In this document: one piece after another, positions 36,786 to 46,303 of the stretch | Position numbering within the stretch: the first letter of the stretch is position 1 | How the letters are laid out: each line of letters starts with the position of its first letter | Assembly (NCBI RefSeq): GCF_023476645.1 | Contig: NZ_JAMCOJ010000001.1 | Span: 124,001 to 188,000, forward strand | DNA: 64,000 bases | Source: Cellulophaga sp. 20_2_10 | GTDB taxonomy: Bacteria; Bacteroidota; Bacteroidia; Flavobacteriales; Flavobacteriaceae | Direction of reading: 5' to 3' | The notes under the pieces: model-generated | Told to the model about the DNA's origin: nothing | The model's input: only the letters and a program-made list of their open reading frames with translations | The model's database searches: none | Program-made: the position numbers and the translations under genes

Positions 36786-39700
36786 TGTATTTAAATTGCC
36801 ACTCATACTACTCCCTACGTTTTGGTACATTTTCAGAAGTAGATCTTTTAGAAATGGCCAAAGGCTTTGGTGTGTCTTGTTTGGCCTTAACAGATATAAA
36901 TAATACGTCTGCCTGTTTAAACTTTATTCGTACATCTAAAGCGTACGGTATAAAACCAGTTGTGGGTATCGATTTTAGAAACGGAGCAGAACAATTGTAT
37001 GTTGGTTTGGCCAAAAATAATGAAGGTTTTAAGGCCTTGAATGATTTTTTATCATTGCATTCTCATACATCACAAGATTTACCTAAAGAAGCACCAGAGC
37101 TTGCAAATACGTATTTTATTTATCCTTTTGAAAAGGTTTTACAATTAGAGAAAACAGAATTTAAACCCAATGAATACATAGGCATATCTGTAGAGAATTT
37201 AAGACGATTGCCATTTTCTAAATACAAATCTTATGTAGAAAAATTAGTAATTCAGCAACCAGTTACATTTAGAAACAAGAGAGATTTTAATGCGCACCGT
37301 TTGTTAAGAGCAATTGCAAACAATACGCTTTTAAGTAGATTACAACAAACAGAAGAAGGCAGTCCGTCTGAAAAAATGCTCCCCATGAAGGAGTTATTGG
37401 CGGTGTATAACGATTTTCCTTTTATTGCAGAAAACACAAAAAAACTACTGTCTGCCTGTTCTATCAATTTTGGCTTTGGAGAAAGCAGAACCTCTCAAAA
37501 TCAGCACGTATTTGGAGCCTCTAAAGAAACCGATTTTGAGTATCTAAATGAGCTTTGTAGTATTGGGTTACCAAAACGATATTCTACTATTACTAATGCC
37601 GTTACAAAGCGTTTAGAAGTGGAGCTTAGAACAATTAGAGAAATGGATTTTGTATCCTATTTTTTAATTAATCACGAAATTGTATCCTATGCAAATTCCA
37701 AAGGCTATTTACACGTTGGTCGTGGTAGTGGTGCAAATAGTATTGTGGCGTACATAATTGGTATTACAGACGTAGACCCTATAGAGTTAGACCTTTATTT
37801 TGAGCGTTTTATTAATCCTTACCGGGCTTCTCCTCCAGATTTTGATATCGATTTTAGTTGGAAAGATAGGGCAGATGTTACGGCTCATATTTTTAAACGC
37901 TTTAAAAACACCGCTTTATTAGCAACCTACAACACTTTTAAATACAGGGCAGTTGTTAGGGAATTGGGCAAAGTATTTGGTTTGCCTAAAGAAGAAATAG
38001 ACAAATTATGTAAAGGTCATTTTTCTGTAAATGATATAGATGAAATGAGCAAACTGGTTTTAAAATACAGTGCACTTATTAAAGGCTTTCCTAATTATAT
38101 AAGTGTACACTCGGCCGGTATTTTAATATTAGAAAAGCCAATACATTACTATTCTGCAACAGATTTACCGCCTAAAGGTTTCCCTACAGTACAGTTTGAT
38201 ATGAATATAGCTGAAGATGTAGGTGTTTTTAAGTTTGATATTTTAGGGCAACGAGGTTTGGCCAAAATAAAAGATGCCATAGACATTATTAAAGAAAATA
38301 GGCCAGAGGTAGGTGATATAGATATTACTCAGGTTGAAAAATTTAAAGTAGATAAAAACATCAACAAACTATTAAGTCAAGGTAGAGCAATAGGAGCTTA
38401 TTATGTAGAGTCTCCTGCTATGCGTGGTTTAATGAGTAAATTAGAGGTAGACAATTATTTAGGTTTGGTTGCCGCAAGTTCTGTAATTAGACCAGGCGTT
38501 TCTAGCTCTGGTATGAAGAATGAATATATTAGAAGACACCGAGATCCAAACAGACGCAAACAAGCCAATCCTATTTTGGCAGACATAATGCCCGAAACCT
38601 ATGGTATAATGGTATACCAAGAAGATGTTTTAAAAGTAGCCAACCAGTTTGCAGATTTAGACTTAGGAGAAGCAGATGTATTGCGTAGGGGAATGAGCGG
38701 TAAGTTTAGATCTAGAGAAGAGTTTACACGGGTAGAAAACAAGTTTAAAGCAAACTGCAAAGCAAAAGGTTACACAGACCAATTAACCACCACCGTTTGG
38801 GAGCAAATAGCAAGTTTTGCGGGCTATGCATTTGCAAAAGGTCATTCTGCATCTTATGCCGTAGAAAGTTACCAGAGTATGTATTTAAAGTGTTACTACC
38901 CATTAGAATTTATGGTAGCCGTATTAAATAATGGAGGAGGATTTTATTCCGCAGAACATTACATACACGAGGCTCGTATGTGGGGAGCAAGTATACACCC
39001 GCCTTGTATTAATAATAGCAATAACCATAATATAATTAAGGGTAAAAATATTTACTTGGGTTTTGGATATTTAAAAAATTTAGAGAAACTAGTCATACAA
39101 CGTTTGCTTACAGAACGGCAGTTGTATGGTGAGTTTAGTTCTTTGGATGATTTTATAGATCGTATTGCCATAAGCATAGAGCAGTTGTCTATTTTAATAA
39201 GAATAGGAGCTTTTAGCTTTACTAAATTACAGAAAAACCAATTGCACTGGCAAGCAATTTTTAAACTGAATTCATCTAAAAAAAGGAATACAAACCCCAG
39301 TTTATTTAAGCCAACACATAGAAATTTTGAGTTGCCAGTACTAGAACATTCTTGGTTAGAAGATGCGTATGACCAAATGGAGCTTTTGGGTTTTCCGTTG
39401 TATAGTTATTTTGATCTAATTTCTGAAAAACTACTTAGCAACACAAAAGCAGCAGAGATGAAAAACAATGCATACAAAGACGTTTTATTGTATGGCATTT
39501 TGGTGAACACACGTTTTAATACCACAAAGAATAACAAACATATGCGTTTTAGCACGTTTATAGACCAAGAAGGTACTTATTTTGATGTGGTACACTTTAC
39601 CAAAGTAGTAGACAAATACCCTATAACAGGTATTGGTGTGTATGCCTGTTATGGTAAAGTAACAGAAGAATTTGGACACTTTAGTATAGCTGCCATTTGG

Positions 39701-39787
39701 ACACGGAAAATTGCACTACAAGGAGACCCTAGAGCATTAGACAAACCAACATTTAAAAGTGTAAAAGAAAAGGGCACTCATAACTAA
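36785..39787 (+). CDS. DnaE-type DNA polymerase III alpha subunit (translesion, DnaE2-like)
   Basis: The 1000-residue C-family polymerase is shorter than the replicative enzyme (about 1150). Catalytic aspartates lie in PDFDIDFSW (Asp354, Asp356) and KFDILG (Asp485). The N-terminal PHP region begins YLNCHSYYSLRFG where most DnaE proteins have H-x-H; Asn4 replaces the first His, so this PHP domain is probably not an active nuclease. A helix-hairpin-helix and a partial OB fold are near the C-terminus. Together with dinB it should form an error-prone repair unit. Confidence 0.88.
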   Translation: MYLNCHSYYSLRFGTFSEVDLLEMAKGFGVSCLALTDINNTSACLNFIRTSKAYGIKPVVGIDFRNGAEQLYVGLAKNNEGFKALNDFLSLHSHTSQDLPKEAPELANTYFIYPFEKVLQLEKTEFKPNEYIGISVENLRRLPFSKYKSYVEKLVIQQPVTFRNKRDFNAHRLLRAIANNTLLSRLQQTEEGSPSEKMLPMKELLAVYNDFPFIAENTKKLLSACSINFGFGESRTSQNQHVFGASKETDFEYLNELCSIGLPKRYSTITNAVTKRLEVELRTIREMDFVSYFLINHEIVSYANSKGYLHVGRGSGANSIVAYIIGITDVDPIELDLYFERFINPYRASPPDFDIDFSWKDRADVTAHIFKRFKNTALLATYNTFKYRAVVRELGKVFGLPKEEIDKLCKGHFSVNDIDEMSKLVLKYSALIKGFPNYISVHSAGILILEKPIHYYSATDLPPKGFPTVQFDMNIAEDVGVFKFDILGQRGLAKIKDAIDIIKENRPEVGDIDITQVEKFKVDKNINKLLSQGRAIGAYYVESPAMRGLMSKLEVDNYLGLVAASSVIRPGVSSSGMKNEYIRRHRDPNRRKQANPILADIMPETYGIMVYQEDVLKVANQFADLDLGEADVLRRGMSGKFRSREEFTRVENKFKANCKAKGYTDQLTTTVWEQIASFAGYAFAKGHSASYAVESYQSMYLKCYYPLEFMVAVLNNGGGFYSAEHYIHEARMWGASIHPPCINNSNNHNIIKGKNIYLGFGYLKNLEKLVIQRLLTERQLYGEFSSLDDFIDRIAISIEQLSILIRIGAFSFTKLQKNQLHWQAIFKLNSSKKRNTNPSLFKPTHRNFELPVLEHSWLEDAYDQMELLGFPLYSYFDLISEKLLSNTKAAEMKNNAYKDVLLYGILVNTRFNTTKNNKHMRFSTFIDQEGTYFDVVHFTKVVDKYPITGIGVYACYGKVTEEFGHFSIAAIWTRKIALQGDPRALDKPTFKSVKEKGTHN

Positions 39788-39815
39788 TTTTATACCATTT
39801 ATAAGTGAATTTTAG

Positions 39816-39896
39816 CCAATTACACATTTCCGTAATTGGAGTAAAAAAAATAGTTTTACATTGTACAACAATTAAGAAAAAGAGGTTTTTTCTTAA
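39816..39896. repeat. Two hairpins between dnaE-type and SIR2 genes
   Basis: CCAATTAC pairs with GTAATTGG (39816-39839, 8-base loop), and TTAAGAAAAA pairs exactly with TTTTTCTTAA (39872-39896, 5-base loop). The second can act as a terminator in either direction because the arms are A/T runs. They mark the left edge of the accessory block. Confidence 0.6.
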
Positions 39897-40002
39897 AAAT
39901 AAACGACATAATAAAGGGAACAAAACTTCTGCATATTCTGCCCTATTGGTGGAATAAGTAAGCTCTAGTTCCGCATATAAATAAGTTGTAAAACACTAAA
40001 AA

Positions 40003-41295
40003 ATGCTACAAGAAAACAAAAAAAGATTAAATAAAGTTTTACGAGATTTTAATATTTCGTTAGATAGAGCTATTGATTTTCTTGCAAGTAAGGGACACGA
40101 AATAGAAGCAAGACCAACAACTAAGATATCTGAAGAAGAATATAACCTGCTATATGAAGAATATGGTAAAAGGTTACTTAATAGCAATAAAGCTATTAAT
40201 CCAAATTTTTTCCTTAGAACAAATGAACTAAATGAGAAATTAATTTCTCTTGGAAAAACAATTTTAGATAAAGATTTAGAGGAAAAAGTTAATACTACTT
40301 TGAAAGCAAACATAAGTAGACAACAAGCTTTAAAAAACATTAGCAAATCTTATAAAAATGAAAAATTAGTACTTGTACTTGGAGCAGGGATTTCTTTAGA
40401 ATTTGGTGTAGCATCTTGGAATGTTCTTTTACAGAATTTAATGGTACATACTATAGAAAAAGAAAATAAAGTTTCAAATATATTATCTACACTTTTTAAT
40501 AATATATTCACTCCTAATCCACTAATATCAGGTCGATATTTACAAGATTATTTTGAGAACAATGAAGTTTCGTTCGAAGAAATGGTAAGAAGTGTTTTAT
40601 ACTCTGAAGTTGACAAAGACCAAGAATCAAAATTACTTAATGAAATAGTACGAATATGTGTCGCTCCTGGAAAGAGCCCTAATTTAGACTCCATAATAAC
40701 CTATAATTTCGATGATATTTTAGAACACAAACTTGATAAAACAAATATGGAAATTCCTTATAAGTCTATTTTTGGAATTGGAATGGATATTAAAAATGAT
40801 GAATTACCAATATATCACGTACACGGTTTTCTGCCTGAAAATAAAAAATTAGATAAATCTAACATAATAACATTTGGAGAAAGTAATTATCATGAACAAT
40901 ATTCAGACATTTATAGCTGGAATAATATTGTTCAAATCAATAAGTTCAGAGAAAACACTTGTATTTTCATTGGTAGTTCGTTAACTGATCCAAATATTAG
41001 AAGACTTTTAGATATAGCACTAAAACAAAAAGGAAATAGTAAAGAGCATCATTATATATTTAAGAAAAAAATAAAACCAGAATATTTACTTGAACAATTA
41101 GATACTCAAAGTTCTGTTGACGACATTAATTCTTTAAATAATAAAGACAAAAATAATTTAATAGAACTTTTAATAAACATACACGCAAGATTTGAAGAAA
41201 ATGATTCTGCTTCATTTGGAGTAAAAACTATATGGGTTAATGACTGGCAAGAAATTCCAGATATATTAAAAAAAATCAGAGAAAGCGCTGTATAA
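40003..41295 (+). CDS. SIR2-family protein with IF-2 N-terminal-like domain
   Basis: Residues 8-52 (LNKVLRDFNISLDRAIDFLA, then GHEIEARPTTKISEEEYNLL) closely follow the N-terminal domain of Bacteroidota translation initiation factor IF-2. Residues 121-340 hold a SIR2_2-type NAD-binding fold: GAGIS at 127-131, TYNFDD with Asn235, HVHG with His274, and GSSLTDPN at 324-331. SIR2 proteins of this type in phage defence degrade NAD+ and stop infected cells. NAD+ hydrolysis is inferred from the family; the IF-2-like domain may read the translation state or a phage factor. No signal peptide. It is followed by a helicase-nuclease gene after 436 bases. Confidence 0.8.
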   Translation: MLQENKKRLNKVLRDFNISLDRAIDFLASKGHEIEARPTTKISEEEYNLLYEEYGKRLLNSNKAINPNFFLRTNELNEKLISLGKTILDKDLEEKVNTTLKANISRQQALKNISKSYKNEKLVLVLGAGISLEFGVASWNVLLQNLMVHTIEKENKVSNILSTLFNNIFTPNPLISGRYLQDYFENNEVSFEEMVRSVLYSEVDKDQESKLLNEIVRICVAPGKSPNLDSIITYNFDDILEHKLDKTNMEIPYKSIFGIGMDIKNDELPIYHVHGFLPENKKLDKSNIITFGESNYHEQYSDIYSWNNIVQINKFRENTCIFIGSSLTDPNIRRLLDIALKQKGNSKEHHYIFKKKIKPEYLLEQLDTQSSVDDINSLNNKDKNNLIELLINIHARFEENDSASFGVKTIWVNDWQEIPDILKKIRESAV

Positions 41296-41731
41296 CAACG
41301 GCTATATAATTAATACTGGTTTAAGTGTTTAATCAAAAGTTTAGTGTGTTTTTTATAGAGTCCTCCAAATATAAAACTTGGCAATTTAAAAAGAAAAGAT
41401 AAAACAAAATACAAAAAAATAGCTTGTCTTTAATCCAAAAGGTATCGCTTTTCAATAGAGCTACTTTTCATATTCGGAGACGTAGTAAATAATTTTTAGC
41501 AAAATTTAATTGAAGATAATATAACAGACTATTAAGTGTTGAGTCAAATATTATTACAATACTCATTGTGAAAATATTGAGTGCGTTATTTCTGGGGATT
41601 GGAATTTTAAATTGGATGGCATACCAAAATTTATATCCCTAGCGATTTTTAAACTATTTTTTTAAGATGAAATATAATACTTGTAATATAAATACTAATT
41701 TTAAAGAAATTTTATCTTAAGAATCTAATAA
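41296..41731. other. Intergenic region between SIR2 and helicase genes
   Basis: The 436-base stretch is very AT-rich and shows no credible gene. It begins TATAACAACGGC right after the SIR2 stop, similar to junction sequences seen between the downstream cassettes. No strong terminator or operator was found. A separate promoter for the helicase is therefore possible. Confidence 0.5.
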
Positions 41732-44700
41732 ATGAAAACTACTGGTAAATGGTTAAACTATTACAGAGCATCATTAATTGATGGTAATAAAAGAGACAAA
41801 AAACTCCTTACTCGTAATTTCATTGAACGCAACACAAGTATCATTTCCAGTTTTAATGAAGACGAGATTAAAAGTTTTTGGAAAGATGCTAAAGAAGAGG
41901 AGGAAACCTTATTTAACGAAATTGAAATAGCACCTTTTTATATTACATCAGAAGTTGAGCACGGCTTTAGAAAAGGATCTTCAAAAAAACACTTTCCTTT
42001 CTGGATAAAGGCTCGTGTGAACAGAGAAGGAGTACTAAGCCCTCCAAATGACCCCAAACCTCCTGAGTTCCTTAGAGAATTTTTAAGTCCCAACCCTGGT
42101 AATTCCCCTACAATAGCTAGTTTAAAAAAGCTAGACCGCTTAATATCAAAAACTGAAATCAGTATTGAAAACTGGGATACATACTGGAACGACTGTGAGA
42201 AATTCTTTTATAGAGTTACAAATAGAAAATTTAACGAATATCACGAAGAAGATATCTATCAATTTTCAATAGCTGAGAGTAGTGACGATTCAGTTATACA
42301 AAATGTATTACAGCTATATAATGCATTAACAGATAAAAATAATAAAACGGAGTATCCTTTATTAAATAATGTTTTAATAGCAGAACCAGAGGCTAATAAT
42401 TATGAATTAACAGAGGAAGAAATCTTTCTTAACCCAAATCATTTTGGACAAATGAGTGGTGAGTTTCCTCTATCTGAATCTCAACGTGTAGCTTTTGCAC
42501 AATTTAGCTCTAAATACAATAAAAAAGCATTTGCAGTTAATGGCCCTCCTGGTACAGGTAAAACGTTCATTTTACAAAGTTTTATAGCTAATATTATAAG
42601 CGAATCTGTACTAAACGGTGCAGAGGCTCCTCTTATCATAGGTAGTTCTACAAACAACCAAGCAATTACAAACATTCTGGATAGTATGAGCTTAGATGGT
42701 GGGGGTATTTTAAATAGCAGATGGATTCCCGATGTAAACTCTTTTGGTCTTTACCTCTGTTCAAAAGCCAAAGCTGAAACAGGACAATATCAATCTGCTA
42801 CATCAAAGTACTTAAATGATTTCTTTTTAGAGAAATTAGAGGATTACTCAAAAATAGTTGGATACAAACATTTTTTTTTAAAACAATTAAAAACACAGTT
42901 TAGGACGGAGACCATAGATAAGGATACTGATGTTAAAGCTTTTTTACTAAAAAGAATAAAGGCACTTAAAACTACTATTAATAAGACAATTAGTATAGCG
43001 CTAAAAAAACATCAGATACCTGAATTATTAACAGACAAAAACTATAATAATACAAAGGGATTAATTTCAAAAATAGCTCAACTCAAAGAGGAGATAATTA
43101 AAGCTTCGAATAAAGAGGAACAGTTAAAAAGTGTATTAAACCAGTTAGAAGAGAAAAACAATAATTTTCCTGTGCACATAAGACTATTGCCTTTGGGAAA
43201 ATTTCAAGAAATAAAAATCAACTCTTTTAAATTAATTGCTCATCCGTTTATTAATGAGTTCACTGGTTTTAATAACTGGAGTAGCTATCTTAAAGTTTAT
43301 AGTAGGTTAGAAAAAGTTTTACTAAACAATATTAAACAACGAGAAAACCTAGAATATAATCTAAATGAGCTACTTCTTTTAGTTGAAGAAATAAAGGCAA
43401 GAAACAGTGTTTATGAAAACTTTAAATCAAAATGGAATAACACGTATTCTCACAAATGGGAAGCATTAATAAAGATTACCAAAGAAGAGTATAACAATCT
43501 TGATATATTAAGAGATACAGCCGTAAAACTAGATATTTCTTATAGATATGAACTTTTTTGGCTCTCTACTCACTACAGGGAGTGGGAATATATAGAGGAA
43601 TTAGAAAACAAAAAAGAAGATGAAGAAAGGTATAAAAAAGAAAACAAAGAGTTAGGAGAAAAAAGTTATGCTAAAAAGCTTAGACGTATTGCTAAAATTT
43701 CACCTTTATACATTGCTACCTTTCATTCTTTACCAAAATTTCTAATGTATTATAATCACAAAGAGGGAGAGAAATATTACACAGAGTTATTTGATTTAAT
43801 GATTGTAGATGAATCTGGTCAAGTGTCTCCTGAAGTAGCAATACCGTCATTATCCTTAACAAAAAAGATACTAACTGTTGGTGATGTGCATCAGATAGAA
43901 CCGGTGTGGAATGTTACAAAAAACATAGATTTTTTTAATGCTAAAAAATATGATGTAATTACATCTGAAGATGAGTTTGAAAGAAATGCTACTCTCGGCT
44001 TTAATGCTTCAAACGGAAATCTAATGAGGATAATTAGGAATGCTACTCCATTCACATATAAACATCAAAATAATGAGTTGGAAAAAGGAGCTTATTTATT
44101 AGAACACAGAAGATGTTTAAATTCCATAGCTGAGTATTCTAAAGATAATATTTACAGTGGTTCATTAAAATTAATGGGAGGTGAAAGTAATGACAAGTAT
44201 AAAATACCACCTCTTGGTTATATACATGTAAATGGAAGCGCCGAAAAGCATAATGGTAGTAGTAAGAAGAATGTAAAGGAAGCCAATGCCGTTGTACAAT
44301 GGATTATTAGTAAAAAAGCTGAAATTGAAGCAGCGTACGCTAAGCCGATTGATGAAGTCTTAGCTGTAGTAACACCTTTTGCTGCACAAAAAACAATTAT
44401 TAAAGGGATTTTAAGAAAACAATTAGGGAAAGAAATATCAGAAAAAATAATTATAGGAACAGTACATGCTCTTCAAGGAGCAGAAAGAGCTATTATTTTA
44501 TTCTCTAGTGTACATGGCTTAGAAGATACCGCATTGTTTTTTGATTTTGAGGGGAAATTTAATATGCTTAATGTGGCCCTTACTCGTGCAAAACACTCTT
44601 TTATAGTAATTGGTAATATGGGCGTATTTAATCCTAAAGATAAAACACCTTCAGGACGACTAGCAGAAAAATTATTTTCTAACGAATCATACGCTTTAGA

Positions 44701-45217
44701 TGAACGGTTTGTATTTAAATCAGACCTGGTTTACCAGCCTACTCCCCAACATAAAGTTGATCGTATTAATGATTTAGACACGCATCGGAAAATATTAAAA
44801 AGGTGTTTTGATTCTGTAGAAAAGGAATTAATCATCTTTTCTCCTTTCCTTTCTATCAACGCTATTAAGGATGATAATATAATATCTTTAATTAATGAGT
44901 GTATTACTAAAGATATAAAAATAACAATTCTAACGGACAACAACCTTGACAAAAAAGATGGTCAATTAAAGAAACATAGCAAACTGGGTAGAGAAGCTAT
45001 TTCTGGAACTAAAGCTAAATTAGTAATTATTAATGGTATTCATAATAAAACCATCTGTATCGACAATAAAGTTTTAATTGAAGGTTCGTTTAATTGGCTT
45101 TCAGCCACTAGAGATGTGAACAGTCCATACCATAGAAATGAAACCTCGGTTATTATTCAAGGTGACACAGTTGAAAACGAAATAAATAAAATAAAAGATA
45201 AATTCTCAATTAAGTAA
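41732..45217 (+). CDS. SF1 (AAA_11/12, Upf1-like) helicase fused to phospholipase D-like domain
   Basis: Walker A GPPGTGKT lies at residues 271-278 and a DESGQ Walker B at 693-697. The motifs GDVHQIEPVW, LLEHRRC, GTVHALQGAER and NVALTRAKHSF complete a superfamily 1B helicase core. A 400-residue helical insert separates Walker A from B. The last about 120 residues carry one HKD-type motif (His1104, Lys1106, Asp1111 in IHNKTICID), with GSFNWLSA: a PLD nuclease or phosphodiesterase that would act as a dimer. The N-terminal 260 residues are not recognised. Likely a defence or DNA-processing enzyme. Confidence 0.85.
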   Translation: MKTTGKWLNYYRASLIDGNKRDKKLLTRNFIERNTSIISSFNEDEIKSFWKDAKEEEETLFNEIEIAPFYITSEVEHGFRKGSSKKHFPFWIKARVNREGVLSPPNDPKPPEFLREFLSPNPGNSPTIASLKKLDRLISKTEISIENWDTYWNDCEKFFYRVTNRKFNEYHEEDIYQFSIAESSDDSVIQNVLQLYNALTDKNNKTEYPLLNNVLIAEPEANNYELTEEEIFLNPNHFGQMSGEFPLSESQRVAFAQFSSKYNKKAFAVNGPPGTGKTFILQSFIANIISESVLNGAEAPLIIGSSTNNQAITNILDSMSLDGGGILNSRWIPDVNSFGLYLCSKAKAETGQYQSATSKYLNDFFLEKLEDYSKIVGYKHFFLKQLKTQFRTETIDKDTDVKAFLLKRIKALKTTINKTISIALKKHQIPELLTDKNYNNTKGLISKIAQLKEEIIKASNKEEQLKSVLNQLEEKNNNFPVHIRLLPLGKFQEIKINSFKLIAHPFINEFTGFNNWSSYLKVYSRLEKVLLNNIKQRENLEYNLNELLLLVEEIKARNSVYENFKSKWNNTYSHKWEALIKITKEEYNNLDILRDTAVKLDISYRYELFWLSTHYREWEYIEELENKKEDEERYKKENKELGEKSYAKKLRRIAKISPLYIATFHSLPKFLMYYNHKEGEKYYTELFDLMIVDESGQVSPEVAIPSLSLTKKILTVGDVHQIEPVWNVTKNIDFFNAKKYDVITSEDEFERNATLGFNASNGNLMRIIRNATPFTYKHQNNELEKGAYLLEHRRCLNSIAEYSKDNIYSGSLKLMGGESNDKYKIPPLGYIHVNGSAEKHNGSSKKNVKEANAVVQWIISKKAEIEAAYAKPIDEVLAVVTPFAAQKTIIKGILRKQLGKEISEKIIIGTVHALQGAERAIILFSSVHGLEDTALFFDFEGKFNMLNVALTRAKHSFIVIGNMGVFNPKDKTPSGRLAEKLFSNESYALDERFVFKSDLVYQPTPQHKVDRINDLDTHRKILKRCFDSVEKELIIFSPFLSINAIKDDNIISLINECITKDIKITILTDNNLDKKDGQLKKHSKLGREAISGTKAKLVIINGIHNKTICIDNKVLIEGSFNWLSATRDVNSPYHRNETSVIIQGDTVENEINKIKDKFSIK

Positions 45218-45440
45218 AACGTTTGCTAAAAAGGTATCAACATAAAGCAATTTGGGCTTAACCGAAAAGTTTGTAAATTTTCAAAAGGTTCGCTAAATTT
45301 AAAAATTTGGCATTTTCAGTCAAAAAGATAAATACAAAATATTTATATATGGCTCGTGCATAACCCAAAACGATAGGGCTTATAAATTGTTCTATGTTTG
45401 TTAAACGGAACGTTAGGAGTCATTAGAAACCGAATACGTA
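45218..45440. repeat. Cassette-junction-like intergenic repeat
   Basis: This stretch contains short inverted arms (GCTAAATTT with AAATTTGGC around 45291-45312, one G-T pair) and ends with GTTAGGAGTCATTAGAAACC at 45412-45431. The latter resembles the right ends of related repeats at 46199 and 47236. An unusually good Shine-Dalgarno (AAAAAGGAG) follows. Such flavobacterial junctions separate single genes of accessory clusters. Identification as a cassette end is inferred from the resemblance, not proven. Confidence 0.5.
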
Positions 45441-45453
45441 AAAAGGAGTAATT

Positions 45454-46170
45454 ATGAAAAAAACAATCTGTATACTAATTTTTTTGATTGTAAATTATTA
45501 TGGTCTAGCACAAGATGCCGTTTTTAGACATCTTACAAAAAATGTTATGGGTGGTGACTATGAAATAACGCTGACACTCAAAGAAAATAAGGAGTTTTTA
45601 TATAGTGAGATAGACGACCAAGAATGTTATGTAAACACAGGTGTATCTTTGGGTAAATGGGAACAAAAAGGGAAAAATATTATTCTAAAAGTTGCCGATA
45701 CAATCCAACCAAAAATTAAAATAGAAAAACCATTTCTCAAAAAAGATACTTTGACAATTTTTTTCAAAAAAATGAATGATTGTGATTTTTTGAACAAGGT
45801 GTTACATACACCTTGTTACGATGATAAAGATGAAGATTATTTTAATTATTACGGTGAGAGAGATTTACATTTTTACGATAAAGACGGCAAAGAAATTAGT
45901 ATTGGATTACAAAATAAAGCCAAAATAGAAATTCCAATACATAAAAAAATTGCTAAAATTGATTTTTATTTCCCTAATGATTGGTCACCAAATAGTGCTA
46001 AATTATCGCTTAAAGTGTCTGATAGTACAGGGCAAATTTACATAAGCAATATTTCAGGTTATCTTCAATCAAATTTTGATAGTTCTACTTTTGTTCTGAA
46101 TAAAAACCATATTTTATTGAATGGATTTCGTATTAAAAAAGTAAAATTAAAACGGCAGAAAAAGAATTAA
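45454..46170 (+). CDS. Secreted hypothetical protein (238 aa)
   Basis: A signal peptide (TICILIFLIVNYYGLAQ) is followed by a lipocalin-like beta stretch (GGDYEITLTLKENKEFLYSE, SLGKWEQKGKNIILKVADT) and a second beta domain near the C-terminus (IAKIDFYFPNDWSPNSAKLS). The pattern resembles small exported proteins with a folded beta barrel. A strong AGGAG ribosome site lies 8 bases before the ATG, which is rare in this genome. It sits between two junction repeats. Confidence 0.6.
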   Translation: MKKTICILIFLIVNYYGLAQDAVFRHLTKNVMGGDYEITLTLKENKEFLYSEIDDQECYVNTGVSLGKWEQKGKNIILKVADTIQPKIKIEKPFLKKDTLTIFFKKMNDCDFLNKVLHTPCYDDKDEDYFNYYGERDLHFYDKDGKEISIGLQNKAKIEIPIHKKIAKIDFYFPNDWSPNSAKLSLKVSDSTGQIYISNISGYLQSNFDSSTFVLNKNHILLNGFRIKKVKLKRQKKN

Positions 46171-46198
46171 GTTACAAAGAGTACAGACACAACAAAGT

Positions 46199-46303
46199 GT
46201 AGGGATTATTAGAAACTTCTATTCCGTATTTAATTGTTAAATTAGGGCTTAAAATACGCTGTAAACCACATACAAGCGAGCTACAAACACGGTGGTCACA
46301 ATT
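46199..46303 (+). repeat. Junction repeat, copy 1
   Basis: This 105-base stretch aligns with 47236-47329 at roughly four of five positions. It starts GTAGGGATTATTAGAAA, contains TTAAAATACGCT and ends GGTGGTCACAATT right before the next start codon. Repeated junctions in front of unrelated genes suggest exchange of the genes between fixed ends. Confidence 0.7.

Noticed and set aside
41296-41731. Small gene or toxin between SIR2 and helicase
   Set aside because: No open frame with a start and reasonable composition was found on either strand.
46292-46303. GTG start for the SH3-domain protein
   Set aside because: It lies in the junction repeat, while ATG 46304 directly begins a good signal peptide.
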